Shown piece by piece: positions 54,793-63,902 of a stretch of DNA of 64,000 nt. The stretch's first letter is position 1. Each line of letters begins with the position of its first letter. The notes under the pieces are model-generated. The model did not search any database. It had not been told where the DNA came from and worked only from the letters and a program-made list of their open reading frames with translations. Origin of the DNA: Ruegeria sp. TM1040 (GTDB lineage Bacteria; Pseudomonadota; Alphaproteobacteria; Rhodobacterales; Rhodobacteraceae). The position numbers and the translations under genes were made by a program. Location of the stretch: positions 643,501-707,500 of the forward strand of contig NC_008044.1 in assembly GCF_000014065.1 (NCBI RefSeq), given 5' to 3'.

Positions 54793-56289
54793 TCAGATGG
54801 TCTGATCGTAATCGCCAACAGCGGGTTCGGTGCGGATAACCGCATCGATGTCGGCAAAGATAGCGCGCATTTCGTCTTCGCTTTCAGAGCTTTCGCAGAC
54901 CACCACGAGGTTGGGGGTGTTGGAGGACGCGCGCACCAGCCCCCAGGAGCCATTGTCGAGGATCACGCGGGCGCCATTCACGGTCACGACCTCTTTGATG
55001 GTGCGGCCTGCCATGAGCTCACCTGCGTCGTGTTTGGCGACAAGTTTGTCGACCAGCCGGGCGAGGATGTCGTATTTCTCGGTGTCTGCGGCATAGGGCG
55101 ACATGGTGGGCGTTGCCCAGGTGCGGGGCAGCGCCTTGCGCAGGTCGGACATCTTCATGTCTGGGTTTCGGTCGAGCATCTTGCAGACCTCGACCGCGAC
55201 GCGCATGCCACAGTCGTAGCCGCGTCCCACTGGTTCGGCGAGGAAATAATGGCCGGATTTCTCAAAACCAGCCAGGGCGCCAATTTCCTTGACCCGCCGC
55301 TTCATGTGGCTGTGACCGGTTTTCCAGTAGTCGGCTTTGACGCCGTTTTTCTGCAGTTCCGGGTCAGAGGCAAAGAGGCCCGTGGATTTGACATCCGCAA
55401 CAAAGGTGGAGCCCGGATGCAGTTTGGAGAGGTCACGGGCCATGATCACGCCAACCTTGTCCGCAAAGATCTCTTCGCCCTCGTCATCCACCACGCCGCA
55501 GCGGTCGCCGTCGCCGTCAAATCCAAGCGCCAGATCAGCACCCGAGGCTTTGACGCTCGCGGACATGTCGTGCAACATCTCCAGCGCTTCGGGGTTGGGG
55601 TTGTAATGGGGGAACGTGTAATCAAGGGCGTTGTGGCTGGGCACAACCTCGACGCCGATGCGCTCAAAGACTTCGGGTGCGAAGGCCGAGGCGGTGCCAT
55701 TGCCGGTTGCGCAGACCACCTTGAGCGGACGCGACATTTTGAAATCGCCCACAAGGTCGTCGATATAGGCTTCCTTGACGCCTTCGACAAATTCGTAAGA
55801 GCCCCCCTCGCGGCGTTCGCCTTCGCCGTTCAGCACGATGTCGCGCAGCTCACTCATTTCATCCGGGCCATGGGTGAGGGGGCGGTCAAAGCCCATCTTT
55901 ACGCCGGTCCAGCCATTTGGGTTGTGCGAGGCGGTGACCATGGCAACGGCCGGGACGTCCAGATGGAACTGGGCAAAATAGGCCATGGGCGAAAGCGCAG
56001 GTCCGATGTCCTTCACTTTGATCCCGGCCTGCATCAGGCCAAGGATCAGCGCGTTTTTGATCGCCAGCGAGTAGTCGCGATAATCATTGCCCACTGCGAT
56101 GACAGGCGCGATGCCACGGCGGATCATCTGCGTTCCAAGACCAAGACCGAGCGCGGTCATCCCCGGGAGGTTGATCTCTTCGGGGTATTTCCAGCGCGCG
56201 TCATATTCACGAAAGCCGGTGGGCTTGATCATGGCGTCGCGCAGGAAACTCCAGCTGTTGGGGGTCACCTCTGGCAGCGGCTTGGTCAT
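54793..56289 (-). CDS. Phosphomannomutase/phosphoglucomutase
   Basis: Alpha-D-phosphohexomutase of 498 residues that interconverts mannose-6-P and mannose-1-P, or the glucose pair. The phosphoserine loop is TASHNPNGWTGVKMG, the metal loop is GFDGDGDRCGVVDDEG, and the sugar-binding and C-terminal phosphate-binding segments are present (RASSNTPNLVV). The ATG at 56289 fits the family. It is the last gene of the kpsT-kpsE-kdsA-mutase run and probably supplies sugar nucleotides for the surface polysaccharide. Confidence 0.93.
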   Translation of the reverse strand: MTKPLPEVTPNSWSFLRDAMIKPTGFREYDARWKYPEEINLPGMTALGLGLGTQMIRRGIAPVIAVGNDYRDYSLAIKNALILGLMQAGIKVKDIGPALSPMAYFAQFHLDVPAVAMVTASHNPNGWTGVKMGFDRPLTHGPDEMSELRDIVLNGEGERREGGSYEFVEGVKEAYIDDLVGDFKMSRPLKVVCATGNGTASAFAPEVFERIGVEVVPSHNALDYTFPHYNPNPEALEMLHDMSASVKASGADLALGFDGDGDRCGVVDDEGEEIFADKVGVIMARDLSKLHPGSTFVADVKSTGLFASDPELQKNGVKADYWKTGHSHMKRRVKEIGALAGFEKSGHYFLAEPVGRGYDCGMRVAVEVCKMLDRNPDMKMSDLRKALPRTWATPTMSPYAADTEKYDILARLVDKLVAKHDAGELMAGRTIKEVVTVNGARVILDNGSWGLVRASSNTPNLVVVCESSESEDEMRAIFADIDAVIRTEPAVGDYDQTI

Positions 56290-56312
56290 GGGAGATCCTC
56301 GTTCTTTCAAAA

Positions 56313-57146
56313 TCAGATGCGGATGGGGTTGGCTTTGGCAAGTGCGTCAAAGCCCATCAAAGTCTCAATCAATTGCGGCATATCTTTGAGGTAAATCATA
56401 TTCGGCCCGTCCGAGGGCGCGTTGTCCGGATCTTCGTGTGTTTCGATGAAAACGGAAGCAATGCCCAAAGAAACGGCTGCGCGGGCCATCACCGGAGCGA
56501 ACTCTCGCTGACCACCTGTCGAGCCCCCCTGACCGCCCGGCTGTTGAACCGAATGGGTGGCGTCCATGACCACCGGGTAGCCGGTTTGTGCCATGCGGGG
56601 CAGACCACGCATATCTGCGACCAAGGCGTTGTAGCCAAAGGAGGTGCCGCGTTCGGTCAGCAGGATCTTGTCGTTGCCGGTGCTTTCGACCTTGGCCACA
56701 ACATTGTCCATGTCCCAGGGTGCGAGAAACTGGCCCTTTTTGATGTTCACGGCCTTGCCGGTGTTACCGGCGGCCAGCAACATGTCAGTCTGGCGGCACA
56801 AAAAGGCGGGGATCTGCAGGACATCAACCACGTCCCCCGCAACGATGCACTGCGCCTCGGTGTGAACATCAGTCAGTACCGGCACGCCAAAGGTGTCGCG
56901 CACGCCCGCGAGCACTTCGAGGCCCTTGTCGATGCCAAGGCCGCGCTTGCCCGACAGTGAGGTGCGGTTGGCCTTGTCGTAGGAGGCCTTGAAGATGAAT
57001 TGCGCGCCCGCAGCGTCGCAGGCCTCCTTGAGCTTGCCCGCGATCATTTGCGCGTGGTCGGCGCTTTCCAGCTGGCAGGGACCGGCAATGACCGTCAGCG
57101 GACAGTCATTGCCAATGGTGAGACCATTGATGTCGATTTTTTTCAT
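56313..57146 (-). CDS. kdsA: 3-deoxy-8-phosphooctulonate synthase KdsA
   Basis: Enzyme of 277 residues that condenses arabinose-5-P and PEP to KDO-8-P. Family motifs are VIAGPCQLES, FKASYDKANRTS, VLTDVHTEAQ and QIPAFLCRQTDML. The ATG at 57146 starts the conserved MKKIDINGLTIG. It lies 4 bases after the stop of the kpsE-like gene. In this setting the KDO may feed capsule linker synthesis as well as lipopolysaccharide. Confidence 0.95.
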   Translation of the reverse strand: MKKIDINGLTIGNDCPLTVIAGPCQLESADHAQMIAGKLKEACDAAGAQFIFKASYDKANRTSLSGKRGLGIDKGLEVLAGVRDTFGVPVLTDVHTEAQCIVAGDVVDVLQIPAFLCRQTDMLLAAGNTGKAVNIKKGQFLAPWDMDNVVAKVESTGNDKILLTERGTSFGYNALVADMRGLPRMAQTGYPVVMDATHSVQQPGGQGGSTGGQREFAPVMARAAVSLGIASVFIETHEDPDNAPSDGPNMIYLKDMPQLIETLMGFDALAKANPIRI

Positions 57147-57150
57147 GAGC

Positions 57151-58908
57151 TTACGAAGAGACCTGTTCCCGAAGAATGGATGCCGTGAGGGCACACATCA
57201 GGTAGATACCGGAAAAGATCAGGAAAGCCAAAATCGTATTTTCGAACTTGCGCGGCGAGGAGGGTGTGTCGGCGGGAACCGGCTCGACCGCAGTTGTCAG
57301 ATAGCGCACCTGGCGGTTTGCCTCCATACGGGTTTGTTCGACCTGTTGCAGGGCGGATTGCAGCATCATGTCGCGCGTCGCGAGGTCCGCTTGTGCCATC
57401 TGGATCTTGACGCTCAGCGAGGCAAGCGAGTTCTCGCCCTGAGACGCATCGGTCATGCGTTCGTTGAGATTTGCAATCAGCGCCTCAAGGCGTTTGATGT
57501 CTGCGGCAGTGCCTTCGACCTTGGCGGCGTTGGGGCGCAGGTTGTCCTGCAACGCCGCGAGCTCCAGGCGCTTTTGCTGCAGTTGAAGCTCAAACGTGTT
57601 GATCTGGGAGCGCAGCGAGGCAATGACCCCTTCGGGATCGAGGACCGACCCTTGCTGCTGCAGGCGCACAAGTTCTGCCTGGGCGTCGCGGCGTTGCTGC
57701 TCTGCAAGGGCAAGCGCCTCCTCGGCGTCGCCCACCTGATCGGCGCGCTTTTGCTCGGAAAGGTGGTTCACGTTTTCCTGTGCATAGGAAATCAGGCGGC
57801 GTGAAAACTCTGCCGCAACCGCTGGTTCTGCCGCAGAGACATCCATGCGAATGACGCCCTCGGTGGGATCATAGCCGATTTTTACATTGCGCTGATAGGT
57901 TTTGTAGGCGTCGTCATTGCTGGCGTCTGGTTCCAGTCGCTGAATTGGGTCGATCCAGTCCTGCGAGAAATGCGCGCGAAATCCGGCCTCTTCGTCGAGG
58001 CGGCGCATCGCGACCTTGGATTGCAGATAGGCCTGTACCGCAATGGAATCCTGGCTGGTGGCAAATTGCGTGCCGCTCAGAAGGCCGCCGAACCCCGAAG
58101 ACCCGGTGCTGTCGGCTTTGAGAACAAGGAACTCCGAATGCGACGCATACATCGGTGTTGCGACCTTGTAATAATAGTACCCTGCCAGAAGCGTAGGGAT
58201 CAGAACAAAGGCCCCGAGCCGCGCCCCCAAGAGCGCCATTTTACGGCGGCGGCGTCGCGCGATGTCACGCTGGATGGAGCGAATTTCGCGGTTGCGTCGC
58301 TCGGTCGGGCTCAGATGATCGGCGGGCGGTGCGCTGGGTTTGCTTTTCTCTACCGTCTGCGGAAGCGTCTGTGGCTTGGGCGCGCCCTGTGGGGCTTGGG
58401 TCGCGGGCACGCTTGCGTTTTGGCTTTGCGGCACCACCAGCTCTAGCATGTTGGCGCGTTTGAATGGATCAATGCCGCGCAGCCGCAGCAAACGCACAGC
58501 GTCGTAATCCGATGTCGCAGGCAGATCGTGCTTTTGTGCAACGCGACGGGCGAGGCGCAATTGACGCCCCGTGAGGCCCTCACGCTTGATGTCTTCAATA
58601 TCGGTCGAGCCCACATCCTCGGATGCATCCTGCGGTGGCGTTGTGGCGCCGCTCTGGGATGGCGTCATCTGTGGCGAGGACGCGCGCGCTGGTGTGTCGG
58701 ACGCGGCAGGCGCAAAATCGCCCGCGGAAGAAGCCTTTGCAGCCTGTTCCACCTGAGACTGCATCTCAAGCGGCTGGTCGCGTCCGGTCTCCTGTGCGGG
58801 CGGCGGAGGCACCGGGCGAGCGGTCGCCGCCGCAGCGGCCTGCGGCTGTTCAGCTCCCGAGCTCGGGCGGCGGATACGGAATTTTTTAGCCTTGGGTTTC
58901 GTAGTCAT
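57151..58908 (-). CDS. Capsule polysaccharide export protein, KpsE-like
   Basis: Inner-membrane polysaccharide co-polymerase-type protein of 585 residues. The first 220 residues are rich in Ala, Pro and Gln and likely disordered, with a basic start (TTKPKAKKFRIRRPSSGAEQ). A first membrane helix (LGAFVLIPTLLAGYYYY) near 240 precedes a periplasmic part with a long coiled coil (about 390-520) and a second helix at the C-terminus (FENTILAFLIFSGIYLMCAL). This is the KpsE/Wzz-like layout. The ATG at 58908 overlaps the end of the kpsT-like gene by 23 bases. Confidence 0.85.
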   Translation of the reverse strand: MTTKPKAKKFRIRRPSSGAEQPQAAAAATARPVPPPPAQETGRDQPLEMQSQVEQAAKASSAGDFAPAASDTPARASSPQMTPSQSGATTPPQDASEDVGSTDIEDIKREGLTGRQLRLARRVAQKHDLPATSDYDAVRLLRLRGIDPFKRANMLELVVPQSQNASVPATQAPQGAPKPQTLPQTVEKSKPSAPPADHLSPTERRNREIRSIQRDIARRRRRKMALLGARLGAFVLIPTLLAGYYYYKVATPMYASHSEFLVLKADSTGSSGFGGLLSGTQFATSQDSIAVQAYLQSKVAMRRLDEEAGFRAHFSQDWIDPIQRLEPDASNDDAYKTYQRNVKIGYDPTEGVIRMDVSAAEPAVAAEFSRRLISYAQENVNHLSEQKRADQVGDAEEALALAEQQRRDAQAELVRLQQQGSVLDPEGVIASLRSQINTFELQLQQKRLELAALQDNLRPNAAKVEGTAADIKRLEALIANLNERMTDASQGENSLASLSVKIQMAQADLATRDMMLQSALQQVEQTRMEANRQVRYLTTAVEPVPADTPSSPRKFENTILAFLIFSGIYLMCALTASILREQVSS

Positions 58909-59545
58909 AGAGCTGTTTCGCTTCTTCCAAGGTTTCAAACATATGGAGTTGTCCATTCATCAACACAGCAGCGGTGTTGGCGAATTTCTCCAGCGTACGG
59001 GGCTGGTGGGATACAATAACGATTGTCGTCGTCTCGAGACGTTCTTGCAAGATGATGCCCGCCTTGCGGTTGAACTCCACATCTGTGGAACTGGGCATGC
59101 CTTCGTCGATCAAATAGATGTCGAAGTCCAGCGCCAGCATGAGCGCAAACGAAAACCGCGATTTCATGCCAGCAGAATAGGTGCCAAGCGGTTGGTCGAA
59201 ATACTCGTTCAAGCCACAGAGCCAGCGACAGTAGCTTTCGACATAATCCGGGTCGAGACCATAGAGACGCGCGATATAGCGGCAGTTTTCCATGGCCGAG
59301 AGACGGTTGATAACGCCGCCCATGAACCCGAGCGGAAAGGAAATCTTGCAGCCGCGATAGATCTCGCCCTCATCGGGTTTCTCAAGGCCGGCCATCATGT
59401 TGATCAGCGTCGTCTTGCCGGTCCCGTTTGGGGCCAGAATGCCAAGCGAGGTCCCAAGCTCCACCGTGAAGGAGACTTTGTCCAGGATAATCTTGCGCTG
59501 AGTCCCGGTCCAAAAGGATTTGCTGACATTCACGAATTCCAACAT
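58886..59545 (-). CDS. ABC transporter ATPase, KpsT-like capsule exporter
   Basis: ATP-binding subunit of 219 residues. Walker A is LAPNGTGKTTL at about 37-47, the ABC signature is TYSAGMKSRFSFALML, and Walker B is DIYLIDEG with the H-loop in VSHQPRT. It is short and resembles KpsT/CtrD-type group 2 capsule ATPases. It needs a KpsM-like membrane partner, which is not adjacent. First gene of a four-gene run; its promoter region contains a perfect inverted repeat. Confidence 0.9.
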   Translation of the reverse strand: MLEFVNVSKSFWTGTQRKIILDKVSFTVELGTSLGILAPNGTGKTTLINMMAGLEKPDEGEIYRGCKISFPLGFMGGVINRLSAMENCRYIARLYGLDPDYVESYCRWLCGLNEYFDQPLGTYSAGMKSRFSFALMLALDFDIYLIDEGMPSSTDVEFNRKAGIILQERLETTTIVIVSHQPRTLEKFANTAAVLMNGQLHMFETLEEAKQLYDYETQG

Positions 59546-59591
59546 GGTCTGCTCAGTATATCGCCTCTTGACCTCGGGTGTTGGCGGCGTT

Positions 59592-59609
59592 GGTCACACT
59601 GTTGTGACC
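59592..59609. promoter_or_regulatory. Perfect inverted repeat upstream of the capsule operon
   Basis: GGTCACACTGTTGTGACC consists of two perfect 7-base arms around CTGT, about 47 bases before the kpsT-like start codon. This is the position expected for an operator. Its arms are in the opposite order to a CRP site (TGTGA-N6-TCACA). Confidence 0.55.
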
Positions 59610-59879
59610 GGTCCCGCGCGGTATGTTATACATTGACCTTCGCCCGGCGAAGGTGGGGTGTAAACGCAGAAAAACCAACCGATTTCCCGTCATTGGTGTC
59701 TCTGCAGATGCCTGTTGTGCCAGCCCTAGCACAAGTTAGTTAACGGACTACGCGTTGATTTAGGCGCAAATATGTCGAATTTGAGCGATGCAGGGATGCT
59801 GGCTGGAAACTGTTGTGGCAAATCGACAGTTTATGCGCGCAGGCAACGGCGCACGAGAGCCTGCCAACAGGGGAGAGCG

Positions 59880-60482
59880 ATGCAGAGCAATACGGATGAG
59901 CTCAAGAAAGAGATCTCCGCCTGCCGGTTGTGCGCGGCCCGGTTTGCCTCGACGCGGACCGCGCATGAGCCGCGCCCGGTGGTGTGGTTTGAGCCAAGCG
60001 CCCGGATATTGATCGCAGGGCAGGCGCCGGGGATGCGGGTTCACCAAAGTGGACGCCCGTTCACGGATTCCTCGGGCGACCGGCTGCGAGAGTGGCTTGG
60101 CCTGAGCGAGGATTGCTTTTACGACACCAGCCGCGTGGCCATTGTGCCCATGGCCTTTTGTTTTCCCGGCTATGACGCCAAAACAGCCGATCTGCCGCCG
60201 CCCAGGATCTGTGGCGAGACTTGGCATGATCGGGTGATGTCGGCGCTGGGGAAGCTGCGGCTGCGGATCCTCGTTGGCGGGCATGCGCACCGCTATCATC
60301 TCGGAACCCGCCTTGGGGTCACCGAACTTGTGAAGGGCTGGCGCAGCTTGCCGGAGGGGGTCTTTGCCTTGCCTCATCCCTCTTGGCGCAATACGGCTTG
60401 GTTGAAACGAAATCCCTGGTTCGAAGCGGAGCTTCTTCCGGTTCTGCGCGCAAGGGTGAAGGAGCAGATGCAACATGACTGA
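59880..60482 (+). CDS. Uracil-DNA-glycosylase-family protein
   Basis: Protein of 200 residues with the UDG superfamily fold: LKKEISACRLCAARF with a Cys pair, ILIAGQAPGMRVHQSGRPFTD in the active-site loop, and the C-terminal FALPHPSWRNTAW with the histidine region. It resembles the group of UDG-like proteins often annotated only as uracil-DNA glycosylase family; the base specificity is not certain. The ATG at 59880 follows GGGGAGAG. It overlaps the next gene by 8 bases. Confidence 0.85.
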   Translation: MQSNTDELKKEISACRLCAARFASTRTAHEPRPVVWFEPSARILIAGQAPGMRVHQSGRPFTDSSGDRLREWLGLSEDCFYDTSRVAIVPMAFCFPGYDAKTADLPPPRICGETWHDRVMSALGKLRLRILVGGHAHRYHLGTRLGVTELVKGWRSLPEGVFALPHPSWRNTAWLKRNPWFEAELLPVLRARVKEQMQHD

Positions 60483-61266
60483 AATGACCCCGCTTGATCT
60501 GGCCCATGCGGCAATGGAAGCGGCGCCTGCCGATGATGCTGCGCGGCTGCGGTTCTTTGAACGCCTTGCGGACAGCGAACTCTTCTTGCTGCTGGACAAA
60601 GAGCCGGAAGGCGATCGGATCAGCCCCGAGATCTTTGAAACAGGCGAGGGGCGTTTTGTTCTGGTGTTTGATCGTGAAGAGCGACTGGCGCAGTTTGCCG
60701 AGCGCATCGTGCCTTATGCAGCGCTCTCCGGGCGGGTGATTGCGTCGATGTTGGCGGGGCAAGGGATCGGTCTTGGCGTCAATCTGGAAGTTGCGCCGTC
60801 ATCCATCCTCATCCCGGATGCGGCGATGGGCTGGCTTGCGGAGACGCTCGCGCATGCGCCGGGCGAGGTGGAGGCTGCGATCTCGGAGGTGCACCCTCCC
60901 CGTGGGTTGCCAGAGACCCTTCTGGCGGCGCTCGACACAAAGCTTGCCACAGCGACGGGGCTGGCGCGCATGGCCTATCTTGCAGCCGTGAACTATGAGA
61001 GCGGCGGCAGCGGCCACCTTCTGGCCTTTATCGGAGCGGAACCCGGCGCGGAGCCTGCATTGGCGAAGGCCGCAGGAGAGGCACTGACGTTTTCCGGGAT
61101 CGAAGCCGGGGCTTTGGACGTGGGCTTTTTTGCGGCAAGCGAAGAGATTTCCGCAAGGCTAGCGCGTGTCGGGCTGCGATTTGATCTTCCTGAGGTGGAA
61201 ACCGGGCAGATCTACCAGCCGCAAAGACCCGGCAGTGATCCAGAAAAGCCTCCTCGCCTGAAGTGA
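60475..61266 (+). CDS. SseB-family protein
   Basis: Protein of 263 residues with an N-terminal SseB domain (RFFERLADSELFLLLDKEPE, then FVLVFDREERLAQFAERIVP) and a C-terminal extension ending in a Pro-rich tail. SseB proteins were named for serine sensitivity in enterobacteria; activity is unknown. The ATG lies inside the end of the UDG-like gene, so they form an operon. Confidence 0.85.
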   Translation: MTEMTPLDLAHAAMEAAPADDAARLRFFERLADSELFLLLDKEPEGDRISPEIFETGEGRFVLVFDREERLAQFAERIVPYAALSGRVIASMLAGQGIGLGVNLEVAPSSILIPDAAMGWLAETLAHAPGEVEAAISEVHPPRGLPETLLAALDTKLATATGLARMAYLAAVNYESGGSGHLLAFIGAEPGAEPALAKAAGEALTFSGIEAGALDVGFFAASEEISARLARVGLRFDLPEVETGQIYQPQRPGSDPEKPPRLK

Positions 61267-61411
61267 TCGCTGAACGCGCCCTGGAGGGATGCGGGCCGGC
61301 GCGGGGGGATCGCGCCCACTGCCAATGTTCTGCCTGTCCGCAGTCCCCGAAAACGGAACTGGCCGCACGCCCGGTAGAGCATGCGACCAGATCGCGACTG
61401 CAAACAGCGGG

Positions 61412-62284
61412 TTACTCTGCCGCTTCGAGCTTGTCTTGGGTCTTGGTTTCAAAGTCCTCGGCCGAGTGACGTTCTCGCAGCTGCGTCGACAACTCGCCAA
61501 AGGCACGGTTGACCATGCGGCCACGCTGGACGGCAGGGCGGGCATCAATCGCCTTGGCCCAACGCATCACATGTTCGTAGCTTTCGACGTCCAGGAACTC
61601 TGCCGCGTCATAAAGGCGGCCCAGTACCAGCTGGCCATACCATGGCCAGATCGCCATATCGGCGATGCTATAGTCTTCGCCCGCGATATAGGTTTTGGTC
61701 GCCAGCTCACGGTTCAGCACATCCAGCTGACGCTTGGACTCCATCGTAAAGCGGTTGATCGGGTACTCGAATTTTTCGGGCGCATAGGCGTAGAAATGAC
61801 CAAAGCCACCGCCGAGATATGGCGCAGAGCCCATCTGCCAGAAGAGCCAGTTCAACACTTCGGTGCGGGCTGCGCCCTCCTTGGGCAAGAAGTGACCGAA
61901 TTTCTCGGCCAGATGCATCAGGATCGATGCGCTCTCGAATACGCGTACGGGGGCATCGCCGGAACGGTCATGCAGCGCCGGGATCTTGGAGTTCGGGTTG
62001 ATCTCCACAAAGCCAGAGCCAAACTGATCGCCCTCGCCGATATTGATAAGCCAGGCATCATACTCGGCGTCTTTGACGCCCGCCGCCAGAAGCTCCTCGA
62101 GCATCACGGTGACCTTCACGCCATTCGGGGTCGCCAGTGAATAGAGCTGGAAGGGGTGCTCCCCGACCGGAAGCTCCTTGTCGTGGGTCGCGCCCGCGAT
62201 CGGACGGTTGATCGAAGCGAACTGGCCGCCGCTTTCCTGTTCCCAAGTCCAGACCTTCGGAGGGGTGTAAGTCGTATCGCTCAT
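61412..62284 (-). CDS. yghU: YghU-type glutathione S-transferase
   Basis: Protein of 290 residues. An N-terminal extension (YTPPKVWTWEQESGGQFASI) precedes the thioredoxin-like domain (FQLYSLATPNGVKVTVMLEE, with NPNSKIPALHD for glutathione contact) and the helical C-terminal domain. This matches E. coli YghU, which binds two glutathiones and has disulfide-bond reductase activity. The ATG at 62284 is chosen; the longer frame is not conserved. Convergent with the SseB gene. Confidence 0.92.
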   Translation of the reverse strand: MSDTTYTPPKVWTWEQESGGQFASINRPIAGATHDKELPVGEHPFQLYSLATPNGVKVTVMLEELLAAGVKDAEYDAWLINIGEGDQFGSGFVEINPNSKIPALHDRSGDAPVRVFESASILMHLAEKFGHFLPKEGAARTEVLNWLFWQMGSAPYLGGGFGHFYAYAPEKFEYPINRFTMESKRQLDVLNRELATKTYIAGEDYSIADMAIWPWYGQLVLGRLYDAAEFLDVESYEHVMRWAKAIDARPAVQRGRMVNRAFGELSTQLRERHSAEDFETKTQDKLEAAE

Positions 62285-62542
62285 GGAGGGCCTCTTTGTT
62301 CCCGTGTCAGACAATTGTCGTCGAGCCGCCCGTGAGGCGACGTCGTTCCTCAGATGGGGACGATAATGAAAATTCCAATGACTGGAAGGTCTGTAGCTGT
62401 AAAAAATCGCACAGGCTCTGTGCACAGGGGAGATTGCATTTCACCCATCGCCACTGTGCCAGCCATGCGCGCTCAGCGCTTTTCATTTGTGCACATCCGC
62501 GTATGAAGGAGAGAGACTTCCTCACATGATACAGGACATCCA

Positions 62543-63331
62543 ATGGCCAACACCGAAAAACCCCCGCTTCTGGCGGTCCTGATTGACGCGGACAACATAT
62601 CGGCGAAATTCGCCGGGGCCATGTTTGAGGAGATTGCTTCACTCGGAGAGGCGAGCATCCGCCGCATCTATGGTGATTTCTCGGGCGGCGGACCGCAGGG
62701 CTGGAGCAAAGACAAGCTGGCGGCGTTTGCAATCGTGCCGCACCAGCAGTTTGCCAATACTACCGGGAAGAACGCCAGCGACATCGCTCTGGTCATCGAC
62801 GCGATGGACATTCTGCACTCAGGCCGCTTTGATGGCTTTGTGCTGATCTCCTCGGATAGCGATTTCACCCGACTGGCGAGCCGCATTCGCGAACAAGGGT
62901 TGGACGTCTACGGTATGGGTATGCGCAAGACACCTGCAGCCTTCGTACGCGCCTGCAAGCGCTTCATCTATGTCGAGAACCTTTTGACCGAGGTCCCGAA
63001 AGACGTGCCCAAGCCGCAGAAATCAAAGCCAAAACCCTCGACGCAATCCTCGGGCGCCACTCTCGAACAGACTGCCGCGCCGCAAGACGACGAAGCCCCG
63101 GCGGAACTTGAAGATCCGCAAAAGCTGGTCCTGCGTGCGATGGATGCGATCAGCCAAGAGGACGAGTGGTTCTCTCTTGGGCAGATCGGTCAGTACATTA
63201 CGGCGGCAAGTCCCGATTTTGACACCCGCAGTTATGGCAAGCGCAAACTGTCAGATCTGATCGCAACCATGAAAATATTGGAAACGCGCCGTGGAGAAGG
63301 CAATCAGATCCTCGTACGGAGGCTCGACTGA
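62543..63331 (+). CDS. NYN-domain protein with C-terminal OST-HTH
   Basis: Protein of 262 residues. A PIN-like NYN (LabA/DUF88) domain spans about 8-150, with acidic residues in VLIDADNISAKF, NASDIALVIDAMD and LISSDSDFTRLA that form a likely nuclease site. A Lys/Pro linker (about 150-190) leads to an OST-HTH/LOTUS domain (LVLRAMDAISQEDEWFSLGQ, then YGKRKLSDLIATMKILE). This architecture suggests an RNA-handling nuclease. The next gene shares one base with its stop codon. Confidence 0.9.
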   Translation: MANTEKPPLLAVLIDADNISAKFAGAMFEEIASLGEASIRRIYGDFSGGGPQGWSKDKLAAFAIVPHQQFANTTGKNASDIALVIDAMDILHSGRFDGFVLISSDSDFTRLASRIREQGLDVYGMGMRKTPAAFVRACKRFIYVENLLTEVPKDVPKPQKSKPKPSTQSSGATLEQTAAPQDDEAPAELEDPQKLVLRAMDAISQEDEWFSLGQIGQYITAASPDFDTRSYGKRKLSDLIATMKILETRRGEGNQILVRRLD

Positions 63332-63741
63332 TGTCTGTACCGCAGGCAGCGGACGCGCCTGCGCGCATCTGGCAACGAATCGAGGGTGGCCTGATCTGTG
63401 CTGCGGGGCTTTGGCTTTATGCGGGGGCGGAGGCGGTGCTGCCGATCTGGGGCGCGATGCTTCTGTTCTTTGCCCCTGACCTCAGCTGCGTGGGTTATCT
63501 GTTTGGCCGACGCGCCGGGGCGTTTTGTTACAATCTGGTCCATCTCTACGCTGCTGGGGTCGTAACATTGGCCTTGGCGCATCTGTGGCAGTCCCCTCTG
63601 TTGTGGGAGATCGCCGCGCTTTGGCTGGCGCATTGCGGATTTGATCGGCTGCTCGGCTATGGGTTGAAATCCACGCAAGGGTTTGAATTCACTCACCTTG
63701 GGCGCATCGGTCGGGCGCGTGAACCACGCTCTGATGCCTAA
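63331..63741 (+). CDS. DUF4260-family membrane protein
   Basis: Protein of 136 residues with about four hydrophobic helices; the family core FAPDLSCVGYLFGRRAGAFC, then YNLVHLYAAG and LAHCGFDRLLGYGLKSTQGF is clear. No function is known. Its ATG overlaps the TGA of the NYN-domain gene (TGATG-like), so they are co-transcribed. Confidence 0.88.
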   Translation: MSVPQAADAPARIWQRIEGGLICAAGLWLYAGAEAVLPIWGAMLLFFAPDLSCVGYLFGRRAGAFCYNLVHLYAAGVVTLALAHLWQSPLLWEIAALWLAHCGFDRLLGYGLKSTQGFEFTHLGRIGRAREPRSDA

Positions 63742-63902
63742 GGCGCCGGGGCGAGCTCTCCTCACAGGGTCTCTTCTTGCAACACAGCCGCGTGAGAGTG
63801 GCTTCGCGCGCGTCAGAACTTGCGTATCGTTGTGGCACGGGCCGATTGATGCGGCTCGATTGGAGCGTGCAGCGCCCGTGGGCGCAAGAAGAGGACTTTG
63901 TG

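Noticed and set aside
54778-56394. 538-codon open frame opposite the mutase gene
   Set aside because: Mirror of a clear phosphohexomutase; low-complexity His/Gly-rich product with no fold signal.
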